DNA of 64,000 nt from Leucobacter sp. cx-42 (GCF_014529985.1 NZ_JACVMU010000012.1:27677-91676), one strand, 5' to 3'; positions 8,676 through 18,007 are shown, numbered from the stretch's first letter. The notes: generated by a model not told the origin, from the letters alone. Program-made: numbers and translations.

Positions 8676-10025
8676 GTGAACACCACAGCACGGTCCACCG
8701 CTTTCTTCACCGACCATTACGAACTCACGATGGTTGATGCGGCGCTTCGCAATGGCACCGCTCACCGCCAGAGCGTCTTTGAGCTGTTTGCGCGCCGCCT
8801 CTCCGGCGCCCGTCGATACGGCGTTGTTGCCGGCATCGGCCGTCTGCTCGAAGCGATCGAACAGTTCCGTTTTCATGACGCAGAGCTTGAGTTCCTTCGC
8901 CGCGAAAACATCGCCAGCGAAGAGACACTCAACTGGCTCGCCAACTACCGCTTCAGCGGCGACATCTGGGGGTATCCCGAGGGCGAAGTTTTCTTCCCTG
9001 GTTCGCCGCTGCTCACCGTCGAATCCACATTCGCAGAGGGCGTAGTACTTGAGACGCTTGCACTCTCGATCCTCAACGCTGACTCTGCAGTCGCAACCGC
9101 GGCATCACGCATGACCAACGCAGCACACGGCAAGCCGCTTGCTGAGATGGGTTCGCGCCGCACGGGCGAGTACAGCGCTGTCGCTGCAGCCCGTGCCGCA
9201 TACATCGCAGGCTTCGGCGCCACCTCCAACCTTGAGGCTGGCCGCACATACGGCATCCCGACGATGGGAACCGCAGCACACAGCTTTACACTGCTCCACG
9301 ACAGCGAGCGTGAGGCATTCGAAGCCCAGATTGCAGCGTTCGGAGTCGATACAACCTTGCTCGTCGACACCTACGACATCGAGCAGGGTGTCCGCACAGC
9401 AATCGAGGTTGCCGGCACCGGCCTTGGCGCCGTACGCATCGACTCCGGTGACCTCCCGGTGGTCGTCGCACGCGTCCGCAACCTGCTCGATAGCCTGGGC
9501 GCGACACGTACGAAGATCACGGTCACGAACGACCTCGACGAGCACACCGTCGCAGCGCTCGCGCACTCTCCGGTCGACGCATTCGGCGTCGGCACCTCCG
9601 TCGTCGTCGGTTCCGGCACCCCAACCATGGGTATGGTCTACAAGTTGGTTTCGCGTCAGGGAGACGACGGCGAATGGGTCTCAGTTGCGAAGAAGAGCGC
9701 AGACAAGGCAACCGTCGGCGGCCGCAAGTCTGTGCGCCGCACCTTTGACGCGAAAGGGCATGCAAACGCCGAGCTCATCTTTGCGAGCAGCGACCCTGCA
9801 GAGCAGCACGGCTCGCACGCGAGCGAAGATGCACGAGCATCGGGGGTCTCAGGCCGTGACGTGCTCGTACCGCTCATGCGCGACGGCGTCATTGCAGCTG
9901 GCCACACCGGCCAGGAAGGCATCGCGCTCGCGCGCGAGCGACACGTTGCGAGCGTCGCAGAGCTCCCGCTGGTGGCTATGAGCCTCACACGAGGAGACCC
10001 CGCCATCCCTACCGAATACCGGTAA
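8676..10025 (+). CDS. pncB: Nicotinate phosphoribosyltransferase
   Basis: The 449-residue enzyme converts nicotinate and PRPP to nicotinate mononucleotide in the Preiss-Handler NAD salvage pathway, in the cytoplasm. Family motifs include FFTDHYELTM at the N-terminus, SRRTGEYSA and GFGATSNLEAG in the middle, MGTAAHSF, and the phosphate-binding RIDSGDLP. GTG at 8676 starts the conserved N-terminus 20 nt after dnaE2; pncB probably has its own promoter rather than being part of the SOS operon. Its last codons overlap a hairpin terminator. Confidence 0.93.
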   Translation: MNTTARSTAFFTDHYELTMVDAALRNGTAHRQSVFELFARRLSGARRYGVVAGIGRLLEAIEQFRFHDAELEFLRRENIASEETLNWLANYRFSGDIWGYPEGEVFFPGSPLLTVESTFAEGVVLETLALSILNADSAVATAASRMTNAAHGKPLAEMGSRRTGEYSAVAAARAAYIAGFGATSNLEAGRTYGIPTMGTAAHSFTLLHDSEREAFEAQIAAFGVDTTLLVDTYDIEQGVRTAIEVAGTGLGAVRIDSGDLPVVVARVRNLLDSLGATRTKITVTNDLDEHTVAALAHSPVDAFGVGTSVVVGSGTPTMGMVYKLVSRQGDDGEWVSVAKKSADKATVGGRKSVRRTFDAKGHANAELIFASSDPAEQHGSHASEDARASGVSGRDVLVPLMRDGVIAAGHTGQEGIALARERHVASVAELPLVAMSLTRGDPAIPTEYR

Positions 10026-10038
10026 AGCGCGGGGTCTC
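9994..10038. terminator. Hairpin at the pncB 3' end
   Basis: A 10-bp perfect stem (9994-10003 with 10029-10038) with a 25-nt loop overlaps the pncB stop codon. It lies between pncB and the convergent DUF3039 gene and may stop transcription from both sides. There is no clear T tract. Confidence 0.5.
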
Positions 10039-10052
10039 TGCGAGGGGGTGCG

Positions 10053-10325
10053 TTACTTGCGCATTCCCTCGTACACCTTCTTGCAGTCTGGGCACACCGG
10101 GAACTTCTCGGGATCACGCGAGGGCGTCCACTTCTTTCCGCAGAGCGCACGCACGGGCTTGCCAGTTACTGCCGATTCCAGGATTTTGTCCTTCGGAACG
10201 TAGTGCGAAAACCGCTCGTGATCGCCGTCTTCAATCTGCGAGTCCTCGAGCAGCTTCTCGAGTTCACGGTCGAGGACGTCGACCCCTCCTGCAGGCTCAG
10301 ATTCACGTCGCGTAAAGATTCCCAT
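10053..10325 (-). CDS. DUF3039 family small zinc-finger-like protein
   Basis: The 90-residue protein matches actinobacterial DUF3039: DHERFSHYV, ESAVTGKPVRALCGKKW, P.RDPEKFPVCPDCKKVYEG. One Cys in ALCGKKW and the CPDC pair probably bind a metal. The function is unknown. ATG at 10325 is chosen because TAGAAT lies exactly 7 nt upstream, as in leaderless mRNAs; an in-frame ATG at 10334 would fall inside that element. Confidence 0.9.
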   Translation of the reverse strand: MGIFTRRESEPAGGVDVLDRELEKLLEDSQIEDGDHERFSHYVPKDKILESAVTGKPVRALCGKKWTPSRDPEKFPVCPDCKKVYEGMRK

Positions 10326-10332
10326 AGCTGGC

Positions 10333-10338
10333 ATTCTA
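10333..10338 (-). promoter_or_regulatory. Putative -10 element of the DUF3039 gene
   Basis: On the minus strand TAGAAT is followed by 7 nt and then the ATG at 10325. Only 4 nt separate it from the base of the upstream 19-bp terminator stem, so the -35 region, if used, lies within that stem. Confidence 0.6.
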
Positions 10339-10342
10339 CCGC

Positions 10343-10395
10343 GCAAACCAAAAGCCGGCTGAGTCAATCCAAGACCCAGCCGGCTTTTGGTTTGC
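10343..10395. terminator. Long hairpin between the ABC permease and DUF3039 genes
   Basis: Two perfect 19-nt arms (10343-10361 and 10377-10395) flank a 15-nt loop. The arm includes CTTTTGG, which gives some T-richness. It sits downstream of the minus-strand ABC permease and should isolate that operon from the DUF3039 gene. Confidence 0.75.
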
Positions 10396-10422
10396 CGTAC
10401 GCTCTGACGACGGCAACGTGAA

Positions 10423-11997
10423 CTAGTCAAACATCTGCGTTGCCGCAATGAGTTCAGGGCCGCGGCGGTTGAACACCGCGCCACCGAGCAATACGCCGGC
10501 AACAAGCACAAGCAAGCCGAAGCCGAGACCTACGACGAGCGCGAGAATGTTCCAGCCGAGCTCAGGCACTGCAATTGCGTACCCCGACAGCAGCACCGGC
10601 ACCAGTGACAGCACCGCAGCAATCACCATCGAGACCGTCTGCGCAGTGCCAGAGCCAGAGCCAGACCACTGCGGCTGTGCGAACGGGCTCTCGCCAGGAC
10701 GGGTAGCCGGATACGGCATCAGGGCAGAGAAGACGCTCGAAACGCCACTCGCGACCCACAGCACGCCAAGGTTCATTCCAATCAGCGCAGGCAATACGCG
10801 CCAGTCACCAATGATCGTCGCGGTAATGCTCGATCCGATCACCGCGATGGGGACGCCAAACATGAGCACGGGAGCGAGCCTGCCCCAGCGATCCGCACGA
10901 CCGTCAACACCGCTCGCGACGTGCTCCCAGATTGCGGTCGAGTCCATTGCAACGTCGTTGTGCAGTGACCAGCCAAAGAGGAGCATCAACACAGGCAACG
11001 GGATAACCGCGAGCACGCGAATATCTGCGCCAGCAACCCAGAACGCGAGGAGCATCACGATCGGTGCGATCGGGATTGCAAAGAGCGCTACGCGGTATCG
11101 CGGATCGCGCGCCCAGTAGGTCAGCTGACGTGCAGCGATTGCTGAGGCCGGGCGCGCTGCGAAGCGCTCGAACCAGCCGAGGCCACGTCGCGCACTCAGC
11201 ACGTCGACCGGCGCTTCAAGCGAGACATGCGTCTTGGCAGCCACGAGGAACCACAGCGCACCAAGTACGAGCGTCGACCCGAACAAGACCGCGAGGTGCA
11301 GCAGCGCAGACATGGTCATGCCCGTTCCGAACATCGAGCTTGCGGTCAAGCCTGCGCCGAATGGGGTCCAGCCGAGCACGCGTGCAGCATCCTCAAGCAT
11401 CTGCGCTTCTTCGGGACGGAACACCGTTGCGAACGCGAAAGCGATCACCGGGACAATCGCGACCAACAGGACAACGCCGATGAGTCGCACGGTGCCTTCG
11501 ATCCGCGCACTCACCCAAAGCTTGGAAAGTCCAGCGGTCAGTCGCGCACTCACCAAAACGAACAGCGCCATGAGCACACCAGCGAGCGGTACGCCCCAGA
11601 CAGGACCGACGGTCCACAGCGGGCGAGTGCTCAGCAGCGTCACCAGCCACACGAGGAAGGTAAAGAACGGCCAGGTCACGACGCCGGTGGCAAGCATCCC
11701 CCAAGCGATAGAACGCGCGCTGACCGGGTAAGACGTGAACTGACGCACGTCGAGCATGCGGCGCGAGTCAAAGAACGGCACGGCAAACGTAGCGATCAGC
11801 AGAATCGAACCGACAAGCACGTCGATCGTGTCGCGGACGACGATATCGTTCACAACAAGCAACGGCAGCAGCGCAAGCAGCACCGCAGCCGCGAAACCGA
11901 GGGCGAGGCGGATCGCCGCGCGAACGACGTGACCGCCAGAACCGCGGAAGATTCCGCCGAGCAGTGCTACTCGGAGTCGGAAGAGCCTTGCAGCCAC
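10423..11997 (-). CDS. ABC transporter permease, large multi-span subunit
   Basis: The 524-residue protein has about twelve hydrophobic segments spread over its length and no enzymatic motif. It starts inside the 3' end of the ATPase gene (31-nt overlap), so the two are translated together and very likely form one transporter. The architecture resembles ABC-2-like exporters with a single large membrane subunit. The substrate is unknown; the adjacent cell-wall glycopolymer genes suggest an envelope-related cargo, but this is only context. Confidence 0.82.
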   Translation of the reverse strand: MAARLFRLRVALLGGIFRGSGGHVVRAAIRLALGFAAAVLLALLPLLVVNDIVVRDTIDVLVGSILLIATFAVPFFDSRRMLDVRQFTSYPVSARSIAWGMLATGVVTWPFFTFLVWLVTLLSTRPLWTVGPVWGVPLAGVLMALFVLVSARLTAGLSKLWVSARIEGTVRLIGVVLLVAIVPVIAFAFATVFRPEEAQMLEDAARVLGWTPFGAGLTASSMFGTGMTMSALLHLAVLFGSTLVLGALWFLVAAKTHVSLEAPVDVLSARRGLGWFERFAARPASAIAARQLTYWARDPRYRVALFAIPIAPIVMLLAFWVAGADIRVLAVIPLPVLMLLFGWSLHNDVAMDSTAIWEHVASGVDGRADRWGRLAPVLMFGVPIAVIGSSITATIIGDWRVLPALIGMNLGVLWVASGVSSVFSALMPYPATRPGESPFAQPQWSGSGSGTAQTVSMVIAAVLSLVPVLLSGYAIAVPELGWNILALVVGLGFGLLVLVAGVLLGGAVFNRRGPELIAATQMFD

Positions 11998-13040
11998 TCG
12001 AGCCCCTTCTCCTCTTCGCGCTCGCCGGTAAGCGAGCGGAACCGCTCTTCCAGGCTCATGCCGTCGCGGACCTCATCAACGGTGCCCTGTGCGATAACTG
12101 CACCGTCAACGATGATTGCGACATGGTCACAGACGCGCTGGATCAGGTCCAGGCTGTGACTCGACATCACGACACTGCCGCCGCCGGCAACGTACTTCTC
12201 AAGAATCTCGGTGAGGTTCGCTGCCGAAACCGGGTCAATCGCTTCGAACGGCTCATCAAGCACGAGCACCTGCGGCGCGTGAATCATCGAGCACGCCAGC
12301 GCGATCTTTTTCTGCATGCCGGCCGAGTAATCGGACACGAGACGCGTAAGCGCCGAGTCAAGACCAAATGCGCGAGCGAGCTCAGCGCCGCGCTTTGCCA
12401 CGTCAGCTTCGGGGACGCCGTGCAGCACACCGCAGTAATACAGCAGCTGGGCACCGGTCAGGCGATCGAACAGACGCAAGCGGTCGGGCAGCGTACCGAT
12501 GAGACGTTTTGCAGCAGGCCCATCGGCCCATACGTCAACATCGCTGACCGTCACACGACCCGACGAGGGGCGCAGCAGGCCACTGATCATCGAGAGCGTC
12601 GTCGTCTTACCAGCACCGTTCGGGCCGACAAAGCCAGTGAACGAACCGGCGTGCACCTCAATTGAAACCTCACCCGCAGCGACGACCGAGCCGTACAGCT
12701 TGGTGAGCATCTCCGTGCGCAGCACAACCGGGTTCTGCGCGGCGATGCGGCCGCGCTCTCGGGCGCGAACAACTGAGGGAATCGGCACCTCGATGCGACC
12801 GGTGCGGGGCGCAGCGTGCGAGGTTGTTGCTTGAGCATCAGCTTCTTCTGGCGCCTTCGCGGTCACCTTCTCGGGCTCCGGCGCAGAGCGCTCAGGAGCC
12901 TCAGCCTGCGCTGCCGACGTGCGACTCGGTCGCACTCGCGGCGCAGGGGTCGAATTCACGTCGGAGTCGCTGGCGCCAGTGGGCGACACGTCTGGTTCAG
13001 ACGCGCCATCGCTGGTCGCAGAAGAGGAATCGTGCTGCAC
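11967..13040 (-). CDS. ABC transporter ATP-binding protein
   Basis: The 357-residue ATPase has an N-terminal low-complexity Ser/Ala/Pro/Glu tail of about 80 residues, which is unusual, followed by a normal nucleotide-binding domain. Visible motifs are Walker A GPNGAGKTT, signature YSAGMQKK (a variant of LSGGQ typical of ABC-2 exporters), Walker B VLVLDEPF and the switch His in SSHSLD. The start is GTG at 13040, preceded 6 nt upstream by TAGATT, so the mRNA may be leaderless. The permease follows with overlap. Confidence 0.88.
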   Translation of the reverse strand: MQHDSSSATSDGASEPDVSPTGASDSDVNSTPAPRVRPSRTSAAQAEAPERSAPEPEKVTAKAPEEADAQATTSHAAPRTGRIEVPIPSVVRARERGRIAAQNPVVLRTEMLTKLYGSVVAAGEVSIEVHAGSFTGFVGPNGAGKTTTLSMISGLLRPSSGRVTVSDVDVWADGPAAKRLIGTLPDRLRLFDRLTGAQLLYYCGVLHGVPEADVAKRGAELARAFGLDSALTRLVSDYSAGMQKKIALACSMIHAPQVLVLDEPFEAIDPVSAANLTEILEKYVAGGGSVVMSSHSLDLIQRVCDHVAIIVDGAVIAQGTVDEVRDGMSLEERFRSLTGEREEEKGLEWLQGSSDSE

Positions 13041-13046
13041 GCTAAT

Positions 13047-13052
13047 AATCTA
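13047..13052 (-). promoter_or_regulatory. Putative -10 element of the ABC exporter operon
   Basis: On the minus strand TAGATT is followed by 6 nt and the GTG at 13040, with no Shine-Dalgarno sequence between them. A leaderless promoter is inferred. Confidence 0.45.
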
Positions 13053-13104
13053 CCAAACGTTAATCGTCGCGACCGGTCGACTCACAGGAGTCGATGCCGT
13101 CACG

Positions 13105-14412
13105 TTACTTTTCAGTTTCGGACGAAGTTCCGAGCGCGGTTTCGGACACCGTGCCACCCTCGGCGCCCGACTGTGAGCCGTGCGCCGCAGCGTCAGCCGC
13201 ATGATGCACAGCTGCCCGCTCCAAAAGCATGGCAATCGCCGCGTGGAATCGCCGGGTCGGCGCACCCTGCGTGGTGTCACCGAAGTATCGCTCAGACCAG
13301 ACGCCGAGGCGCTCACGCGCGGTGTCATCGTTAATGACGCCGTCAAGCACGTCTGCAATCGATGAGGTCTGCGATGCATCAAGCCACTCGCACACGCTGA
13401 GGTAGCCGCCCTCGTCGACGGTTGCTTCCTCAGCGATCGGCCGGGTGACCATGAGCGGTTTGCCGGTTGCCAGACGGTCGTACACCATCGCCGAGATATC
13501 GCAGATCGCAACGTCAGGCACACGCAGCTGCCAGCCCAGAGCCGGAGCAGTGTCGTAGACGTGGTGAGCCGCAGGGTCGGCTTCGTTTGCCGCGGCGATC
13601 ATCGCAATAATGCGCTTGTTCGCTGCACCAAAACTCTCGCTGACAACGCCACTGCGCGGGTGCGGGCGGTAGACCACGCGATGCTTGCCTGTTGCAAGGA
13701 GGCCACGCACGAGGTCTTCACCGTGCGATTCCACCGAGCCGTAGCTCGCAGCAGGGCGGTCACCTTCCCAGGTTGGCGAGTAAAGCACGACCGTGCGACC
13801 GTCTTCGGGGAAGGGCGGTTCGCCGTCGAAATAGTCAGCTTGTGGGCGACCAATTTCAATCGTGCGCGACTCGACGTCATAGTCCCACAGGGCGGCAGAG
13901 AGGCGGGCGCGTGCGGCCTGGCCAGCAACAAACGCATAGTCATACGTCTTGTATTGGTTGCTCGTCATGTACATCTTGTCGCTCTCACCGTGATTCACGA
14001 ACACGTGCCAGCGTGAGCCGTAGCGCATCATCTGGAAGTTTCTCGTGTTCTGGTTCACGTAGAGGATGATGTCGAGCTGTTCCTGCTCGATAAAGCGTTC
14101 GATGTGCGTCACCTTGGGCACATGCACGACGTCGAGGCCACTTTCAGTGATGAGCTGACGCGCACCTGCAGTGTTGCGCGCGAGAACTACCACCGGCCAA
14201 GTCTTCGAGAGTTCGGCAAGCGGCGCGTACCACTGACGCATCTGGTAGATGTTCACGTCGCTGTCGGCGAAGTACACGCCGATGCGGTACTGACCTACGG
14301 GCAGCGGGCCACGCTCTTCAAGCAGCTTGCGCAACTCAAAGTGCGCCTTCCGTCCTTTGAGGACCCGCTTTGCGAGCTTGATTGCGCGCTTACTGTCTTT
14401 CGCCAACTGCAT
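13105..14412 (-). CDS. CDP-glycerol glycerophosphotransferase family protein (TagB/TagF-like)
   Basis: The 435-residue protein resembles the glycosyl/glycerophosphate transferase family that builds teichoic-acid-like wall polymers from CDP-activated polyols at the inner membrane face. Supporting motifs are VFVNHGESDK (a variant of the usual HG...K element), VVLYSPTWEGDRP, VYRPHPRSG and the late AICDISAMVYDRLATGKPLMVTRP segment. The N-terminus is basic and the C-terminal 30 residues are low complexity. It is divergent from the GT2 gene with 38 nt between starts, so the pair may share a control region. TATCCT lies 6 nt before the ATG. Confidence 0.82.
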   Translation of the reverse strand: MQLAKDSKRAIKLAKRVLKGRKAHFELRKLLEERGPLPVGQYRIGVYFADSDVNIYQMRQWYAPLAELSKTWPVVVLARNTAGARQLITESGLDVVHVPKVTHIERFIEQEQLDIILYVNQNTRNFQMMRYGSRWHVFVNHGESDKMYMTSNQYKTYDYAFVAGQAARARLSAALWDYDVESRTIEIGRPQADYFDGEPPFPEDGRTVVLYSPTWEGDRPAASYGSVESHGEDLVRGLLATGKHRVVYRPHPRSGVVSESFGAANKRIIAMIAAANEADPAAHHVYDTAPALGWQLRVPDVAICDISAMVYDRLATGKPLMVTRPIAEEATVDEGGYLSVCEWLDASQTSSIADVLDGVINDDTARERLGVWSERYFGDTTQGAPTRRFHAAIAMLLERAAVHHAADAAAHGSQSGAEGGTVSETALGTSSETEK

Positions 14413-14418
14413 AAAGCA

Positions 14419-14424
14419 AGGATA
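14419..14424 (-). promoter_or_regulatory. Putative -10 element of the 435-residue transferase gene
   Basis: On the minus strand TATCCT is followed by 6 nt and the ATG at 14412. No Shine-Dalgarno sequence is present, which fits a leaderless transcript. Confidence 0.45.
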
Positions 14425-14450
14425 CCGGGCAGGTATGGGAAGATCGTGTT

Positions 14451-15503
14451 GTGAGCGCTGCCAATCCCCTCCCGGAGCTGCCCGAGCTTCCCGCTGTGAG
14501 CTACATCATGCCCGTCCTCAACGAGGAAGGCTTCCTTGAGGCCGCGGTCGAGACGATCCTCGCGCAGGACTATGACGGCGAAAAGGAGATCGTGCTTGCA
14601 CTCGGGCCCTCTCGCGATGCCAGCAATGAGATTGCGGCGCGGATCGCAGGGCGTGATCCGCGAGTTGTCCTCGTCGACAACCCAGAACGGGATATTCCGG
14701 CCGGTCTCAACCACGCGATTCGCGCGAGTCGATTCCCCGTCGTCATTCGCGTGGATGCCCACTCGGAACTCACCCCTGACTACACTCGCGTCGCGATCGC
14801 TGCGCTGCGGGAAACCGGTGCCGCCAACGTCGGCGGCATCATGCGCGCGGCAGGGTCCACGCCCGTCCAGCGCGCAATTGCCCGCGGCTACAACAGCCCC
14901 TTCGGTCTCGGTGGCGGCGCCTACCACGGAGACGGTACCCCTGGCCCAGCAGAATCCGCGTACCTCGGCGTCTTCCGGCGTGACGTCCTTGAGCGTGTGG
15001 GCGGCTACGATCCCGCAATTCTGCGCGGTGAAGATTGGGAACTCAATCTTCGGATCCGCAACCTCGGCGAAACCATCTGGTTTGAACCCAAACTCGGCGT
15101 CACCTATTGGCCGCGAGCGAGCTTCGGCGCGCTCGCTCGCCAGTTCTTCGCAACCGGTAACTGGCGCGCTGTCCTCGTTCGCAAGTATGGCGGGGCAAAC
15201 CCGTGGCGATTCTTCGCCCCGGGCACCCTCGTTATCGGTCTCGCGATCGGCCTCGTCACGCTGCTGCTGCAGGTGTGTGGCGTCATGCCATTTGCCTCAG
15301 CCTGGTCGATCTTGTGGGCACCGACCGCACTCTACGTGCTTGGCATCCTCTTTGCAGTGGCGCGGATCCCAGAACAGCGCGGGCTTCGCGACCGGTGGCT
15401 GACGGCCGTCACCCTCGTAACGATGCACACGTCTTGGGGCTCCGGATTCTTGCGCGGCATCGTGCTTGGCGGCGGCAAGGTCGTCGACCGGTCACGCATC
15501 TAG
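14451..15503 (+). CDS. Family 2 glycosyltransferase (ExoA-like)
   Basis: The 350-residue membrane-associated glycosyltransferase has an N-terminal GT-A domain (SYIMPVLNEEGFLEAAVETI, metal-binding VIRVDAHSEL, GGIMRAAG, acceptor-side RGEDWELNLRI) and three C-terminal hydrophobic segments after residue 250. It resembles succinoglycan ExoA-type enzymes that extend a lipid-linked saccharide. The GTG start at 14451 has GGAAGA about 8 nt upstream. Its place between two glycerophosphotransferase-type genes suggests a role in assembling a wall glycopolymer. Confidence 0.85.
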   Translation: MSAANPLPELPELPAVSYIMPVLNEEGFLEAAVETILAQDYDGEKEIVLALGPSRDASNEIAARIAGRDPRVVLVDNPERDIPAGLNHAIRASRFPVVIRVDAHSELTPDYTRVAIAALRETGAANVGGIMRAAGSTPVQRAIARGYNSPFGLGGGAYHGDGTPGPAESAYLGVFRRDVLERVGGYDPAILRGEDWELNLRIRNLGETIWFEPKLGVTYWPRASFGALARQFFATGNWRAVLVRKYGGANPWRFFAPGTLVIGLAIGLVTLLLQVCGVMPFASAWSILWAPTALYVLGILFAVARIPEQRGLRDRWLTAVTLVTMHTSWGSGFLRGIVLGGGKVVDRSRI

Positions 15504-15576
15504 CGTTCACGGGAATCGGTGTTGCGCCGAGTGCGGATCGGCACGACACGCCTACTGACCCAGCAGGGACCCCGGA

Positions 15577-17970
15577 CTAGCCGCGCAGACCGCGCACCAC
15601 GAGCGAGTCAACCACGCGTTCCGCGGCACGGCCGTCGTCGAACGGCGTAAACTTCGTCCGCCATGCGTTCGCTCGTGCCGCGTACTCTCGGCGCCACGCT
15701 GCAGTTTCACCAGCTGTGCCAAGCTCGAGCGCGTGCGCCACAACCGAGGTACGCGAGTCCAAGATTGGACCGGGCGCCTCGCGTTCAAAGTCGAACGTGA
15801 AGCCACGCTCACTGTCGCGGTATGCCGCGAGGTCGGGGGCAAAGAACAGCATGGGCGTGCGCGAGACCGCAGCGTCGAACATGACGGACGAGTAGTCGGT
15901 CACGAGCAGGTCGCACGCAAGCAGCGCGTCGTTGATGTCGGGATGGCGAGACACGTCGATCACGTTGCCGAGACCCTGCGTCGCATAGCCGCCAAGATCG
16001 TGCGTACGGGTGTGCCCGCGAGCAATGACCGTCCAACCATCGCCAAGCTCCTGCGCGAGCTTCACCACGTCGAGATCGTCACTCGGACCTACCTGCCGCT
16101 CACGCCACGTCGGCGCGTACAACAGTACGCGTGCGTCATCGCTGAGACCGAGGCTCTTGCGGGCCGCACTGCGGACGATTGGATTGATCTCTGCGTTGCC
16201 GTCGCGATCCACCATGACGGCCTGCGCGAGCCTGTCATCGCGCGGATATCCCGTCTCAAGCATTTCGCCCTTGAAGGCATAGTTCTTGCGGAACTGTTCC
16301 GTCGAGTGGGGATTTTGGGAGATCATCAGCGACCAACGAGCGCTCTCACGGCGGATCGCGATCCGCGTCCGAAGAGACACATTGGGCCGGCCAAGCGCGA
16401 GGTGCTTGAGCATCGTGCCGTGCCAGGTCTGCAGGACAACCTGGTTCCGCTGGCGCTTGAAGCCGAAACGCAGCCAGTCATTGACCACCAGGAACGCTGC
16501 GCGCTTGCGAGCCGCGTGCCACTCATGACCACCGACGAGCACGGGCACTGCGCCTGCTGGCACCGCCTGCTCCTCACTCGTGACGCTCCAGTAGCGAGGC
16601 ACGGTCGGCAGACGATCCGCGATTTCACGGTCAATCGCGAGCGGGTTACAGCTCACCTGACGGCCATAGAACGACTCAAAGAACACCGCGTTCGCTGGTA
16701 CGAGTTCGGCAGCGGGAGTATCGAGCTGCGCGATTGCGTCGAGGACACGGTGCGCGGATCCGCCGGCCGGGAACGCATGGAACCGGTGCGCGAGCGCCTT
16801 CGCCTGGCGAACTGCTTCCCAGTGCTCGCGACTACCGGGCTCGAGCAGACGGCCGAGACGTGCTTGCACCTCAGCCCAGGTCGTGTCGATGCGGCCGGAG
16901 GTCGTGACGTGCAATGGCTCGTACAAGCCGCGGGTCGCTTCGTAATGCGCGAGGTCAGGCGCAAACCAGACAATCGGACGGTGCATGAGCGAAAAGTCCA
17001 CCGCGATTGAGGAGTAATCAGTGACGAGCAGGTCGAATGCACCGAGCAGCGGCGTGATGTCCCGGGCGTGCTCGCTCGACAGCAGGTGCACTCGATCACC
17101 GATGAGATGCGCGTACTCTCCCTCGCCGAGCGGGTGCGAGCGAATCACGAGGTGCGCGTCTGACCGCTCGAGTTGCGCGATGAGTTCAGCTGCTTCTGCC
17201 ACGGTCGGGATCGCAGCGTCGGTCTCGCCGTCACGCCAGGTGGGCGCGTACATAATGATCGTGTCTGCGTCGGTGACGGCGCCGCCGAGGAGCGCGCACA
17301 CTGCCCGCTTCGCGTCGGCCGCTCGCACGGGGTCTGCAGCCTGCCGCGCGAGCTGGTCGTCACGCGCATCGCCGAGCACCTGGACTTTGCCCGGCGGTAC
17401 TCGGAACGCAGAGCGCATACGCTGCGCCGATTCGACGGATCCGGCAACGAAGAGCGATACCTGCTGTGTGCCGCGCAGGTACATGCGGCGCAGGACCGCG
17501 CGGAGCGGTGCCGGGCCGCTGAACGTCATGGTGACGGGCGAATCGAGATGGATGCGCTTCAGCGGAGCACCGTGCCAGAGCTGCACGACGAGCGCGCGGA
17601 ATGGCGCGTATCGGTTCACATCGCCAAGACCGTGAGTGACGATGAGGTGACGAGCGCGGAGCGTCGTCCAGAACCCACGCCACGAGTCGCGTTGCAGCGG
17701 GATGAACCCTTCGGCTGCGGCGAGCGCGGTCTCAGTTTCTGCCCGGTCGCCTGCCGCGATCGACCAGAAGATTTCGGCGTGCGGATCGCGAAGCTTGAGT
17801 GCTCGCGCTACCTCAAGCGCTCCTTCTCCGACGCCAATGCCACTGCCGAACACCCAGCGGTCACGCTTGCGTGGCACGAACCAGGCGAACAGCCAGCCGA
17901 ACGCGTATGCGGGGATCGAGAGCAGCTTGGCAAGGTTGCCCGTGGCGAAATGGAACCGGCTCTTGCTCAT
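15577..17970 (-). CDS. Tandem double-domain CDP-glycerol glycerophosphotransferase-like protein
   Basis: This 797-residue protein carries two copies of the transferase domain. The first (about residues 75-400) has LWHGAPLKRI, IIMYAPTWRDG, VIRSHPLGEG and LLVTDYSSIAVDFSL. The second (about 470-785) has TWHGTMLKHL, LLYAPTWRERQ, IARGHTRTHD and LLVTDYSSVMFDAAV. An N-terminal hydrophobic stretch (LLSIPAYAFGWLFAWFV) may anchor it to the membrane. The ATG at 17970 is preferred over one 36 nt upstream because TACAGT lies 7 nt before it. Such a protein could add two different polyol-phosphate units or prime and extend a polymer. Confidence 0.85.
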   Translation of the reverse strand: MSKSRFHFATGNLAKLLSIPAYAFGWLFAWFVPRKRDRWVFGSGIGVGEGALEVARALKLRDPHAEIFWSIAAGDRAETETALAAAEGFIPLQRDSWRGFWTTLRARHLIVTHGLGDVNRYAPFRALVVQLWHGAPLKRIHLDSPVTMTFSGPAPLRAVLRRMYLRGTQQVSLFVAGSVESAQRMRSAFRVPPGKVQVLGDARDDQLARQAADPVRAADAKRAVCALLGGAVTDADTIIMYAPTWRDGETDAAIPTVAEAAELIAQLERSDAHLVIRSHPLGEGEYAHLIGDRVHLLSSEHARDITPLLGAFDLLVTDYSSIAVDFSLMHRPIVWFAPDLAHYEATRGLYEPLHVTTSGRIDTTWAEVQARLGRLLEPGSREHWEAVRQAKALAHRFHAFPAGGSAHRVLDAIAQLDTPAAELVPANAVFFESFYGRQVSCNPLAIDREIADRLPTVPRYWSVTSEEQAVPAGAVPVLVGGHEWHAARKRAAFLVVNDWLRFGFKRQRNQVVLQTWHGTMLKHLALGRPNVSLRTRIAIRRESARWSLMISQNPHSTEQFRKNYAFKGEMLETGYPRDDRLAQAVMVDRDGNAEINPIVRSAARKSLGLSDDARVLLYAPTWRERQVGPSDDLDVVKLAQELGDGWTVIARGHTRTHDLGGYATQGLGNVIDVSRHPDINDALLACDLLVTDYSSVMFDAAVSRTPMLFFAPDLAAYRDSERGFTFDFEREAPGPILDSRTSVVAHALELGTAGETAAWRREYAARANAWRTKFTPFDDGRAAERVVDSLVVRGLRG

Positions 17971-17977
17971 TTCACCA

Positions 17978-17983
17978 ACTGTA
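17978..17983 (-). promoter_or_regulatory. Putative -10 element of the tandem transferase gene
   Basis: On the minus strand TACAGT is followed by exactly 7 nt and the ATG at 17970, consistent with a leaderless mRNA. Confidence 0.5.
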
Positions 17984-18007
17984 GGGCATCTCGCTGGGGT
18001 GAACATG

